A stretch of 64,000 nt of DNA, taken from positions 1 to 64,000 of the forward strand of contig NZ_QJSH01000007.1 in assembly GCF_003426025.1 (NCBI RefSeq), written 5' to 3'. Source of the stretch: Paraliobacillus quinghaiensis (lineage in GTDB: Bacteria; Bacillota; Bacilli; Bacillales; Amphibacillaceae). Position numbers and translations under genes: made by a program. Shown one piece after another: positions 1-6,600 of this stretch. A model generated the notes under the pieces. It was not told the DNA's origin. It did not search any database and worked only from the letters and a program-made list of their open reading frames with translations. Each line of letters begins with the position of its first letter. Positions within the stretch are counted from its first letter, which is position 1.

Positions 1-351
1 GAAGAGCTCCATTATAAGGTTCTGTGATAGATGAACTTTTTAAAAAATGATTTTAAGAGTTTTAATTAAGGTCGGTCTTTTTTAGGTGCAAATGAGAGTT
101 GACTTATTTACCATTATACGCTGTCACTTCCCGGATTTTGTCGAATGATTTTTTTGCTAGGTCATTAAAACTTAAATCCTTATGTCATTCAATCTTTGGT
201 ATTTTAATTACTGGCTAAGGAAAAATCAATTATGTGGTTCTCTCTTAATCTTAAAAAAAGCTTTTCTTTCTTTTACAAGGTTTAAGCTTTCTTGCTATGC
301 TCTAGAAAACATATAAGAAGTTATTAAACTAGAGCACTTAAGGAAAGTGAA
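1..351. other. Non-coding left edge of the window
   Basis: No open reading frame with a credible ribosome site was found here. The stretch holds one incomplete copy of the dispersed CTGTCACTTCCCG repeat (121-145) and AT-rich spacer leading to the transposase gene at 352. Confidence 0.5.
121..145 (+). repeat. REP-like dispersed repeat, copy 1 (5'-incomplete)
   Basis: The sequence reads CTGTCACTTCCCG followed by GATTTTGTCGAA. It matches five further copies in the window (1565, 2454, 20849, 22297, 22707) but lacks the leading GTGC. With the inverted copy at 1565 it brackets the RAYT transposase gene. Confidence 0.75.
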
Positions 352-960
352 GTGATTGTGTTGGGGAGAAAACCACGTATTTGGATGCCGGATCAATTTT
401 ATCATATAGTAGCCAGAGGAAACCGTCGTGAACCACTCTTTCATGATCCCGGTGACTACCATATATTTTGCTATATCATGAAACAGGTTTATTTAAATAA
501 TGCGTTTGAACTCGCGTCATTTTGCTTAATGACTAATCATTATCATTTGCAAATTCGATCTGTGGATCAGCCGCTGTCAAAAGTTATTGGGCTTTTTAAT
601 AAAAGGTATGCTGATTATTATAATACAAAATATAGTGTTACTGGTCATGTGTTTGAAAAGCGATACTTTGACTCTGTTATATTAGATAAAGAGGGTATGC
701 TTAAAGTTAGTCGATACATTCATATGAATCCAGTTGAAGCGGGTATGGTAGATATACCTGAACAGTATCCTTATAGTAGCTACCAGACCATGTTCTCGGA
801 TGATAAGAGAATCACCATGCCATATTTTGATGTCAAACTAATTTTGGGTTATTTCTCAGGTAATAACAGAATCGAAAATGTACAAGCTTATCGAGCTTAT
901 ATGGATGGAGTCGAACTTGAAAATAGTGGTGCCTGTGGTCACTTCTCAGATTTTGTCTAA
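352..960 (+). CDS. REP-associated tyrosine transposase (RAYT, Y1/IS200-like)
   Basis: This 202-residue protein has the Y1 (HUH) transposase fold signature: an N-terminal strand with FYHIVARGNR, the metal-binding HYH at residues 63-65 in the context MTNHYHLQIR, and a conserved RYIHMNPVEAG segment whose Tyr122 is the likely nucleophile. That combination is typical of RAYTs, single-copy domesticated relatives of IS200 that act on REP hairpins by single-strand cutting. The start is GTG at 352, with AAGGAAAG 5-12 bases upstream. GTG at 358 and TTG at 361 are alternatives. The gene has no insertion-sequence ends of its own but is bracketed by inverted copies of a dispersed repeat (121-145 and 1565-1593). 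That it mobilises this repeat is inference. Confidence 0.9.
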   Translation: MIVLGRKPRIWMPDQFYHIVARGNRREPLFHDPGDYHIFCYIMKQVYLNNAFELASFCLMTNHYHLQIRSVDQPLSKVIGLFNKRYADYYNTKYSVTGHVFEKRYFDSVILDKEGMLKVSRYIHMNPVEAGMVDIPEQYPYSSYQTMFSDDKRITMPYFDVKLILGYFSGNNRIENVQAYRAYMDGVELENSGACGHFSDFV

Positions 961-977
961 TAAATATAATTAACTGA

Positions 978-1021
978 AAGAAGCTTTTGTGGGGTTATCC
1001 CTTTCCACAAGGCTTCTTTTT
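978..1021 (+). terminator. Rho-independent terminator after the RAYT gene
   Basis: The stem GAAGCTTTTGTGG pairs with CCACAAGGCTTC (G-U pairs allowed) and is followed by six T residues. Confidence 0.75.
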
Positions 1022-1180
1022 TATCCCGGTGTAATCGTCCGTAAAACTCCCACTTCAAAACATCGAGAAAAATCAAAGTTGTTTAAGTGGGAGTAAACGG
1101 ACGCTAACACTCCGAATGGTTCAGCTAACAATCAGTGGGGGAAGGACAAAAACCCCCACTGATTGAAGGTTCACTTTATG
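1022..1180. repeat. Hairpin-rich dispersed element, copy 1
   Basis: The element runs from TTATCCCGGTGTAATCG to GAAGGTTCACTTTAT. It contains a long stem (CGTCCGT and ACTCCCACTT pairing with AAGTGGGAGT and ACGGACG) and a second 12-bp stem (AATCAGTGGGGG with CCCCCACTGATT). A nearly identical copy lies at 21067-21246 and an internally deleted copy at 30570-30622. No protein is encoded. The layout resembles a non-autonomous IS200/IS605-type (PATE-like) element, but that is inference. Confidence 0.75.
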
Positions 1181-1269
1181 GGAAGGAGAAGCGTGTTAAG
1201 AAAAACCTATTTTAATGAGTAAAGTCAATTTTGTGTGGGAAACTTAATGTTACTAGGAGGCGATAGAAA

Positions 1270-1422
1270 ATGATAAACGAAGATTTTGAAAAACTAATTA
1301 AGTACCAGGAAAAAGAAAAATCGAGCTATTTAGGTAATGGAGAACGTGGAAAGAATTTGGATCCTCAAACCAATAATCGAAAAAATGCCAATAAAAATCC
1401 TGGAGCATCCGGTCGAAACTAA
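1270..1422 (+). CDS. Small hypothetical protein (50 aa)
   Basis: A perfect AGGAGG at 1255-1260 stands nine bases before ATG 1270, and the frame stays open for 50 codons. The product is hydrophilic. It has a charged N-terminal half (MINEDFEKLIKYQEKEK) and an Asn/Gly-rich tail with no cysteine or hydrophobic segment, so it is probably cytosolic and partly disordered. I do not recognise a family. A strong hairpin terminator follows about 100 bases downstream, and the upstream hairpin element (1022-1180) may influence its expression. The evidence for coding is the ribosome site, the terminator and amino-acid composition; no homology was recognised. Confidence 0.55.
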   Translation: MINEDFEKLIKYQEKEKSSYLGNGERGKNLDPQTNNRKNANKNPGASGRN

Positions 1423-1519
1423 GTAGGGCGTCAATAAAAAATGGATTTAAATATTTAAATGAAACAAACAAGATTGTTTCAGGATTTGGCGCCTTTGTTA
1501 AATGAACACTATTAAGAAA

Positions 1520-1557
1520 GAAGCATTTGTGGTCCCTCTCTGCAAATGCTTCTTTTT
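1520..1557 (+). terminator. Rho-independent terminator
   Basis: A perfect 10-bp stem, GAAGCATTTG with CAAATGCTTC, is followed by T5. It ends the small gene at 1270-1422. Confidence 0.8.
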
Positions 1558-1564
1558 GTATTTA

Positions 1565-1593
1565 TCGACAAAAAACGGGAAGTGACAGGCACC
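1565..1593 (-). repeat. REP-like dispersed repeat, copy 2
   Basis: On the minus strand this reads GGTGCCTGTCACTTCCCG followed by TTTTTTGTCGA. The flanking ACGGG...CCCGT bases form a short stem around the repeat. It is inverted relative to copy 1, with the RAYT gene between them. Confidence 0.8.
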
Positions 1594-1624
1594 AAGGCCC
1601 GTAAAAAAATAAAATAAGAGTGTT

Positions 1625-1663
1625 TGTCGAATGTGTTGTTTGTTGGCGATATCTAAATATAAT
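1625..1663 (+). promoter_or_regulatory. Sigma-A promoter with 0A-box-like TGTCGAA, module 1
   Basis: TTGTTT (1636-1641) and TATAAT (1658-1663) are separated by 16 bases. TGTCGAA (1625-1631), which matches the Spo0A box TGNCGAA, lies four bases upstream of the -35. Exactly the same arrangement precedes the second module at 2091-2129. Spo0A control is inference. Confidence 0.5.
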
Positions 1664-1683
1664 AGATTATATAATACAAATGG

Positions 1684-1767
1684 ACAAAGGCAAACTCATC
1701 GAAAGGTGAGGACGCAAAGCTATGGACCTAAAGCTCTGTCAAGCTATGGTAGCCAAGTTACCGAAGA
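1684..1767 (+). ncRNA. Cyclic di-GMP-I riboswitch (GEMM-I), copy 1
   Basis: The aptamer shows the GEMM-I landmarks in order: AAAGGCAAAC; a helix capped by a GAAA tetraloop (CTCATC-GAAA-GGTGAG); GACGCAAAGC; the 11-nt tetraloop receptor (TATGG with CCTAAAG); and the closing GTAGCCAAGTTACCGAA. It lies between a sigma-A-type promoter and the microprotein gene at 1823. No terminator hairpin is visible before the AGGAGG at 1808, so control of translation is more likely than transcription attenuation. This is inferred from layout. Confidence 0.92.
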
Positions 1768-1822
1768 TAATAGATCTAATGTAAATGATTGTTATTCTAA
1801 AGTTTCTAGGAGGCGAATTAGT

Positions 1823-1936
1823 ATGATGGAGTTTTTTAAACGAATCGTTAAATGCCGTATTAGAGGAATTCATAAGATTAGTATAAGCAGTGGCATTTGT
1901 GTTAGATGCAATTATAATTCAAATGAGCACCATTAA
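1823..1936 (+). CDS. c-di-GMP-riboswitch-linked cysteine microprotein A (37 aa)
   Basis: AGGAGG at 1808-1813 precedes ATG 1823 (ATG 1826 is an in-frame alternative). The 37-residue product is strongly basic and carries Cys11, Cys26 and Cys29 (a CVRC pair) plus His17 and a C-terminal His pair, so it could bind a metal. I do not recognise a family. It is preceded by a c-di-GMP-I aptamer and has a paralogue 340 bases downstream with 30 of 37 residues identical. Most third-position changes between the two are synonymous, which argues that both are real, selected proteins. The longer open frame from 1631 that contains it runs through the riboswitch and is not a gene. Confidence 0.8.
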   Translation: MMEFFKRIVKCRIRGIHKISISSGICVRCNYNSNEHH

Positions 1937-2090
1937 AGAAAGTTGAGTCCTTAATTGCCCGGCTATCGCTACTGAATTTTTGTCGAATAATCTTTTTTGG
2001 AAAAAAGAAGGTTAAGTGAATTTACCGCTCTCTGCTGGGCTTTGTTTCGTATTTCTAGTGATTACTCATTCCGAAAAAAATGAGAGTCTT

Positions 2091-2129
2091 TGTCGAATCT
2101 GTTGATTTATAGGAAAAAATAACTACAAT
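2091..2129 (+). promoter_or_regulatory. Sigma-A promoter with 0A-box-like TGTCGAA, module 2
   Basis: TTGATT (2102-2107) and TACAAT (2124-2129) have a 16-base spacer. TGTCGAA (2091-2097) ends four bases before the -35, as in module 1. Confidence 0.5.
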
Positions 2130-2147
2130 AAGCTATAGGGATAATTA

Positions 2148-2232
2148 GAAAAAGGCAAACTTATCGAAAGATGAGGACGCAAAGCTAAGGACCTAAAGCT
2201 ATTTTTAGCTATGGCAGCCTAGTTACCGAAGT
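2148..2232 (+). ncRNA. Cyclic di-GMP-I riboswitch (GEMM-I), copy 2
   Basis: The same landmarks as copy 1 are present: AAAGGCAAAC, a GAAA-capped helix (CTTATC-GAAA-GATGAG), GACGCAAAGC, CCTAAAG, then GGCAGCCTAGTTACCGAA. It lies 44 bases before the start of the second microprotein. It is a diverged duplicate: substitutions sit mainly in helices and the loop motifs are kept. Confidence 0.92.
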
Positions 2233-2275
2233 TAATAATAATTTATTATACGGAAGTTTCTAGGGGGCGAATAGT

Positions 2276-2389
2276 TTGGGTGAGTTTTTAAAACGTATTA
2301 TAAAGTGCCGGATCAGAGGAGTACATAAAATTAGTATAAGTAGCGGCGTATGTGTCAGATGCAATTATAATTCAAATCAAAAACATTAA
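2276..2389 (+). CDS. c-di-GMP-riboswitch-linked cysteine microprotein B (37 aa)
   Basis: The start is TTG 2276, preceded by AGGGGGC, and it aligns residue for residue with the ATG of microprotein A. The product differs at 7 of 37 positions (2, 5, 9, 16, 25, 35, 36) and keeps Cys11, His17, Cys26, Cys29 and the central block KCRIRG-x-HKISISSG. The protein is small, basic and not recognised. A terminator follows nine bases after the stop, making promoter, riboswitch, gene and terminator a complete compact unit. The TTG start and weaker ribosome site suggest lower translation than the first copy. Confidence 0.75.
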   Translation: MGEFLKRIIKCRIRGVHKISISSGVCVRCNYNSNQKH

Positions 2390-2398
2390 ATAAAGTAG

Positions 2399-2430
2399 AG
2401 AGTTGCTATATAATTAGTAACTCTTTTTTA
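2399..2430 (+). terminator. Rho-independent terminator of microprotein module 2
   Basis: AGAGTTGCTA pairs with TAGTAACTCT (one G-U) and is followed by six T residues. Confidence 0.8.
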
Positions 2431-2453
2431 TCGTGAGCGCGGACTCAAAATAA

Positions 2454-2482
2454 TCGACAAAAAGCGGGAAGTGACAGGCACC
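2454..2482 (-). repeat. REP-like dispersed repeat, copy 3
   Basis: On the minus strand it reads GGTGCCTGTCACTTCCCG then CTTTTTGTCGA. With the flanking CCCCGCTTT it forms an AAAGCGGG/CCCGCTTT stem followed by T residues, so it probably serves as the terminator of the minus-strand gene at 2500-2886. Confidence 0.8.
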
Positions 2483-2499
2483 ATCCCCGCTTTCGTCTT

Positions 2500-2886
2500 T
2501 TAATATCTTTTAAAAGCTAGTCTTAAATTGCTCTTGTTGTTGTTACTTGGTTCTTTTGTAACTTTTGCGAAAATCTTTTGAAAAAGTGTTTCAATTTCTG
2601 GGTATTCAGCTTCTGTAAGAGGGTTTACTTTAGCTAAAGAGCCATCCTCTACAATACCTTCTACTAACATATACGGTTCTTCTTGTTTGTCCTCACGCTT
2701 AAGTGCCATAAATTGACGATTGTACCGAACGAAATTACATACTACCATGTACTTTACACATGTATTCGGCTTGCTCGGATCACCAACTTGTATTAAAGCC
2801 GGTTCATCAAAAAGCGGTTTATCTAATCCATTTCTTTTTCGTTTATAGTCGCTGAAATCAATAACATTGTCTTTCGCTGACATCAT
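2500..2886 (-). CDS. DUF1292-like protein (128 aa)
   Basis: This 128-residue cytosolic protein has a hydrophilic N-terminal tail of about 40 residues. Its core alternates strands (VKYMVVCNFVRYNRQFMALKR, then EEPYMLVEGIVEDG) and ends PLTEAEYPEIETLFQKIF, the pattern of DUF1292 proteins (YrzB type) of unknown function in Firmicutes. No catalytic motif is visible. The start is ATG 2886 behind GAGGAG, with ATG 2883 as an alternative. It is transcribed alone, away from the upstream lipoprotein gene, and the REP-like repeat at 2454 forms its likely terminator. The family match is from pattern only and is moderate. Confidence 0.65.
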   Translation of the reverse strand: MMSAKDNVIDFSDYKRKRNGLDKPLFDEPALIQVGDPSKPNTCVKYMVVCNFVRYNRQFMALKREDKQEEPYMLVEGIVEDGSLAKVNPLTEAEYPEIETLFQKIFAKVTKEPSNNNKSNLRLAFKRY

Positions 2887-3058
2887 AAACTCTCCTCACT
2901 TTCTGGATTAGTCGTGAATAAATGAGACACTATAACTAGAAGGTATTAGAAGCTTATTTTTATTATACCATTTTATGCTTGAATAAGTTCGAGATATTAC
3001 TATTAAAGGTGATAATCACCTATATTCAATTTAACTCCAATAAGGTCCACCATCTATT

Positions 3059-3094
3059 AAAAAAATATCCCAGCTAAAAATACTGGGATATTTC
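3059..3094 (-). terminator. Terminator of the YerB-like gene
   Basis: On the minus strand AATATCCCAG and CTGGGATATT form a stem followed by seven T residues. Confidence 0.75.
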
Positions 3095-3130
3095 CTGCGC
3101 AATAATTAGTTGAATTTGTCGTTACGTGAA

Positions 3131-4156
3131 CTAGTAAGAAACATTGCCTTTTTTACTAGCATTCACTACTTGGATCCAAGTCTTTCCTGGTGTTAAGGAG
3201 ATAATCTCATCCTCTACATAATAGCGTATCTTGTTATCTTCATATTTCCAGGTACCTTCTACAACTTCACCATTAGAGAAGTATACTGCTTCTCCTTGTG
3301 TTGTTAGAGTTATATCAATTCTGCCTGATGAGTCACCAGGAATAGCTTGATGTGCTGCATACATAACGACCACGTTACTCACCTCAATTTGGTCGCCGGT
3401 TTCTCGGTCAACATGTGCAGCACCTTCTAAGGAACGCTGATAAATATTTTCTTCAGAAACATAATCATACGTTATGTGTGTGAAATTATTATAGGTAATG
3501 TTCAAAGCTTTTGCTGGAGAGGCATCACTATAATCGGTCTCTTTATTAAATTTAAACTTTCCGTTGATAGGTTCCATTTCAAAATCACGTAATTGATTTG
3601 TGTGTAGATAAGCGTTATGTGGTGCATATCTACTCGAGTCTCTTCTAAAATATGTTCCATTTGTCATGCCATCTATTGAAGGGACAGAGAGACTCTTTAA
3701 CCTGTCATAAGCTTGTGGTGAACCGCCGTAATGAATGTAAGGTACATTCCATGATTCTACAACCGGTAAATAGTAATGTCTAGAACTTCGAACTGGTCCA
3801 ATTTTATCAGGAATATCATCATTAAAAATAGCTAAAAAACGGGTAACATTACCTTCAACTTCCATCTCGTAAACAATATCTGCATTAGCTAATCCTGTGT
3901 GAGGACGTGCGTTAGGTGAGTTCTCAACCATTACAGCAAAACTATTTGATTCGGTGTCATCCTCATCAATAGGTAATCCGGTTGTTGTAGAAGTAGGGCC
4001 TTTAGGTTCTTGTACCACAGGTGGAATTTCTTTCGTTTCTTCTTTTATGTCAGCAGCTTTATGTACAAGTTCACTGGTTTTTAAAGTTTCCTGTTGATTA
4101 CAACCGATAAGTATTACTGAGACTGCTAACATAATTAGTATGACTTTTGTTTTCAT
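3131..4156 (-). CDS. yerB: YerB-like lipoprotein, DUF3048 family
   Basis: The product begins with a signal peptide and lipobox (ILIGC, Cys at about residue 19), so it is a predicted lipoprotein on the outer face of the membrane. A Thr-rich linker follows, then the DUF3048 core with PLTGL-like repeats (FAVMVENSPNARPHTGL, DIVYEMEVEGNVTRFLAIF, IGPVRSSRHYYLPV) and a C-terminal domain ending in a KGNVSY tail. B. subtilis YerB is the named relative; its biochemical role is unknown. I chose ATG 4156 because GGAAAGG stands six bases upstream, whereas ATG 4162 abuts that site. It is a single-gene unit with its own terminator. Confidence 0.85.
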   Translation of the reverse strand: MKTKVILIMLAVSVILIGCNQQETLKTSELVHKAADIKEETKEIPPVVQEPKGPTSTTTGLPIDEDDTESNSFAVMVENSPNARPHTGLANADIVYEMEVEGNVTRFLAIFNDDIPDKIGPVRSSRHYYLPVVESWNVPYIHYGGSPQAYDRLKSLSVPSIDGMTNGTYFRRDSSRYAPHNAYLHTNQLRDFEMEPINGKFKFNKETDYSDASPAKALNITYNNFTHITYDYVSEENIYQRSLEGAAHVDRETGDQIEVSNVVVMYAAHQAIPGDSSGRIDITLTTQGEAVYFSNGEVVEGTWKYEDNKIRYYVEDEIISLTPGKTWIQVVNASKKGNVSY

Positions 4157-4280
4157 CTGCATCCTTTCCTTTCTTCATTTTTTCTGTAAGTTTTAAAGAT
4201 AGATCGAATAATATTACTCTATACTTGCAATTCTATCATGAATCTACGCAAGATGAATATATTTCTCAAACAACCGACAT

Positions 4281-4315
4281 AAAAAAGAGTAATCACCCTA
4301 ATTGGTGATTACTCT
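4281..4315 (-). terminator. Terminator after the gene at 4343-4945
   Basis: AGAGTAATCACC and GGTGATTACTCT form a 12-bp stem with six T residues on the minus strand. Confidence 0.8.
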
Positions 4316-4342
4316 GTTATCTGGTCACTTATATCCAAAAAA

Positions 4343-4945
4343 TCAATTATAATAATCCAATGCTTTATTAAGGATGGAAGTTTTACTCTCATTTTTTGTC
4401 TTTTCATACCGTTCTTTAAATTCAGTCGCTGCATCTGGATCGTATCCATTCGCGCTCAGATCTTCCTGCAGTGCGCTGTATAGTTTGTCGAATGCAACAT
4501 TTGTATTTTCTTCTAATTTTTCAGCTGCTGATTTGTATTTAATAAAAAATGAGTAATAGGCAATTTTTTCTCCACGTTCTTTTTTCTCTTGGAATTCATT
4601 AAATGCAGCAAGTAACAAATTGTTTACTTTTTCAAGTGTTTGTAACTCTAGACTTTGAAAAGCATCTCTATACTGTTGTTTAATCTCTTTCTCGGTTAAT
4701 TGAGATGAAGGAAGGTTTACTTCTACATTCTCTTGCACCGTTTGACTATTCACCTCAGAATTAGGCTTTTCACTAATAGTAGATTGTTGAGCTAATTTAG
4801 GTGTTTCAATCGTATACTTAGACTCAGTGATATTTTTAACTCTTGGATCTTGTGGCATTTCATTAACAGAAAGGAGCGCCCATCCTCCAATCACAATAAC
4901 GAATATAAGTCCTATGAAACTAAATAAGAAAAACAATTTTTTCAT
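4343..4945 (-). CDS. Membrane-anchored hypothetical protein (200 aa)
   Basis: Residues 5-26 form one hydrophobic segment (FFLFSFIGLIFVIVIGGWAL) after two lysines, so the protein is anchored in the membrane with its bulk outside. Residues 30-85 are a low-complexity linker, and residues 85-200 are predicted helical and charged, rich in Glu, Lys and Gln. No catalytic motif or named family was recognised. The start ATG 4945 has GGAGG 12 bases upstream. It is divergent from the c-di-GMP-controlled Tad operon, with about 500 bases between, so a link to surface attachment is possible but not shown. Confidence 0.7.
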   Translation of the reverse strand: MKKLFFLFSFIGLIFVIVIGGWALLSVNEMPQDPRVKNITESKYTIETPKLAQQSTISEKPNSEVNSQTVQENVEVNLPSSQLTEKEIKQQYRDAFQSLELQTLEKVNNLLLAAFNEFQEKKERGEKIAYYSFFIKYKSAAEKLEENTNVAFDKLYSALQEDLSANGYDPDAATEFKERYEKTKNESKTSILNKALDYYN

Positions 4946-5210
4946 CTATGACAACCTCCAAATTAAAAATAAGACCTTCCTATTTAACGTAACCATATTC
5001 AGGAATATTCATACTTTTGAGGTATTTAAAATCTAAGTTACTTTCAAAAAATCCACCATTTAAAATAGGAGTATATCTAAATACCTATATTCCGTGAATT
5101 TATGTAGAAATTAGCTTGAAAATAGAGTAGTTTGTATCATTTCATCTTGTTGGAAAGTGTATTATTATGAAGTCAAGAGATCAGACGAATAATAAAATAT
5201 TCTGAATCTC

Positions 5211-5301
5211 GATAAAGGCAAAGCTTGGCGCAAGCCAGTGACGCAAAGCTATAGGGGCTATGTGGATTATGATTACCACATTGCTAGCCAGTTACCGAAA
5301 G
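5211..5301 (+). ncRNA. Cyclic di-GMP-I riboswitch (GEMM-I), copy 3, leader of the Tad operon
   Basis: The order of landmarks is AAAGGCAAAG, a helix closed by a GCAA tetraloop (CTTGGC-GCAA-GCCAGT), GACGCAAAGC, a P3 arm with TATAGGGG, then GCTAGCCAGTTACCGAA. Unlike copies 1 and 2 it is followed by a clear terminator (5403-5432) before the first gene, so it probably works by transcription attenuation. The downstream genes encode a Tad/Flp pilus, a known type of c-di-GMP-regulated surface function. Confidence 0.92.
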
Positions 5302-5402
5302 ATCAGGGAATAGCAGAATCTATAAATAGAATGACTCGGGCAGTTGACCTATTCGTCATACTTGTTTAGAACATTCATTTTATAGAAAACTACTATTAAA
5401 AT

Positions 5403-5432
5403 CCCCGCTTTCGGTGAAGGCGGGGTTATTTT
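5403..5432 (+). terminator. Terminator of the riboswitch expression platform
   Basis: CCCCGCTTTC pairs with GAAGGCGGGG around a GGT loop, followed by TTATTTT. It lies 100 bases after the c-di-GMP aptamer and 22 bases before the first start codon. Confidence 0.8.
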
Positions 5433-5454
5433 GTGTCTAACGGAGGTGAAGTCT

Positions 5455-5799
5455 GTGAAGCTAGTTAACCTGAGCAATGATCAGGAAATTGCAGGTACAG
5501 TTAATGTAGCAGATAGCTTTTTAAAAAGATTAAAAGGCTTAATGTTTACAGAAAAACTAGACTCAGGTAATGGCTTATATATCAATCCCTGCCAATCCGT
5601 CCATACGTTTTTTATGAATTATGCAATTGATATTATTTATCTTAATGAAGAAAACGTTGTAGTTGCAATTGATGAAGAGCTCGTGCCAGGTAAAGTCGGG
5701 AGTCGATTTGTCGACGCAAAGTCAGTGGTGGAATTACCGTCAGGGACCGTTAAAGTCACGGACACAGAAATAGGAAACAAACTAGCATTTATTATATAA
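5455..5799 (+). CDS. DUF192 family protein, first gene of the Tad operon
   Basis: The 114-residue protein matches DUF192 throughout: an N-terminal strand, then RLKGLMF, GLYINPCQSVHTFFMNYAID, the IIYLNEENVVVAIDEEL hairpin and a final LPSGT. The family is a small beta-rich fold, often secreted; in this operon it begins without a convincing signal peptide and is likely cytosolic. I use GTG 5455, which has GGAGGTG six bases upstream. TTG 5431 is open but lies inside the terminator T-tract. Its role in pilus biogenesis is unknown, and its place ahead of the pilin gene suggests a regulatory or accessory part. Confidence 0.85.
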   Translation: MKLVNLSNDQEIAGTVNVADSFLKRLKGLMFTEKLDSGNGLYINPCQSVHTFFMNYAIDIIYLNEENVVVAIDEELVPGKVGSRFVDAKSVVELPSGTVKVTDTEIGNKLAFII

Positions 5800-5818
5800 G
5801 GAAAAGGAGAGATTTATT

Positions 5819-6004
5819 ATGTTGAACAAGTTAAAAGGCTTATTTTTAGAAGAAGAAGGACAAGGTATGACGGAGTATGCGATTGTACTAGGAGTAATTG
5901 CTGTTGGTGCTATTGCTGTATTAATAACTTTTGGAGATACAATTACAGCGTTCATTACAGATGTAACTGGTAAAATCACAACTGCAATCACTCCGGCACC
6001 ATAA
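5819..6004 (+). CDS. flp: Flp-type (type IVb) pilin
   Basis: The 61-residue prepilin has a charged leader ending EEEG, followed by QGMTEYAIVLGVIAVGAI. Cleavage after Gly14 puts Glu at +5 and Tyr at +6, the hallmark of Flp pilins, and a single hydrophobic helix follows. The short tail ends in TTAITPAP. It would be processed by the prepilin peptidase encoded next and assembled into an adhesive pilus. A terminator directly downstream (6019-6052) probably makes its mRNA more abundant than that of the assembly genes. Confidence 0.93.
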   Translation: MLNKLKGLFLEEEGQGMTEYAIVLGVIAVGAIAVLITFGDTITAFITDVTGKITTAITPAP

Positions 6005-6018
6005 GCATTTGAATAATC

Positions 6019-6052
6019 AAAAATAGCTTTACATAGCGTAAAGCTATTTTTG
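6019..6052 (+). terminator. Intra-operon terminator/attenuator after flp
   Basis: AAATAGCTTTAC and GTAAAGCTATTT form a perfect 12-bp stem with an ATAGC loop, followed by T residues. It separates the pilin from the machinery genes. Confidence 0.75.
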
Positions 6053-6084
6053 TAATTAAAACCAAAAGAAAGGGGAGCATTGAT

Positions 6085-6600
6085 GTGTTAAATGGATTAT
6101 TGATCATTGTGTTAATTATTAGTGTTATAACAGACTTAAGAAATAGAAAGATCTATAATAAAGTTATTTTTCCATCATTGTTCCTTGCCTTTCTACTAAA
6201 TGGCGTTTTTTCTGGATTCTCAGGTTTACTTGATAGTTTCTTAGGGTTTATAACCGGACTTGGTATTCTTTTGATTCCATATCTGATGGGCGGCATGGGA
6301 GCAGGTGATGTCAAACTGTTAGCATTAGTTGGAGCGGTTAAAGGCGCATCATTTGTATTTGTTTCAGCGATCTATATGGGTGTTTTTGGGGCAATCATTG
6401 GTTTAATCGTTTTGTTGTTTCGTAAAGGTTTCTTTAAGCGGTTAAAAGCAATGTTTCTTTCACTATGTGGCATCAGATATGGTTTGAAAATGACGGTTAA
6501 CCTTGATAAAGATGGGTTACAAGCAACGATTCCGTATGGGGTTGCCATTGCTGGTGGAGTTTTCATGACATTTGTGTTTAATGGAGTGATTACGCCATGA
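6085..6600 (+). CDS. tadV: Prepilin peptidase, A24A family (TadV/CpaA)
   Basis: This polytopic membrane aspartyl protease carries the two catalytic aspartates of the family: Asp17 in ITDLRNRKIYN and Asp75 in the GxGD motif GMGAGDVKLLA. About five hydrophobic helices and 171 residues fit TadV/CpaA, the short peptidases without the methylase domain of PilD. It would cut the Flp prepilin and the pilin-like TadE. The start is GTG 6085 behind AGGGGAG; an overlapping ATG at 6083 opens a two-codon frame only. The stop overlaps the next start (ATGA). Confidence 0.9.
   Translation: MLNGLLIIVLIISVITDLRNRKIYNKVIFPSLFLAFLLNGVFSGFSGLLDSFLGFITGLGILLIPYLMGGMGAGDVKLLALVGAVKGASFVFVSAIYMGVFGAIIGLIVLLFRKGFFKRLKAMFLSLCGIRYGLKMTVNLDKDGLQATIPYGVAIAGGVFMTFVFNGVITP

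Noticed and set aside
1631-1822. Open frame that would extend microprotein A to 101 residues
   Set aside because: It runs through the c-di-GMP aptamer and the AGGAGG site; only the last 37 codons are conserved in the paralogue.
4486-4500. TTTGTCGAA inside the coding region of the gene at 4343
   Set aside because: A single short match within a coding sequence, not near a promoter; likely coincidence.
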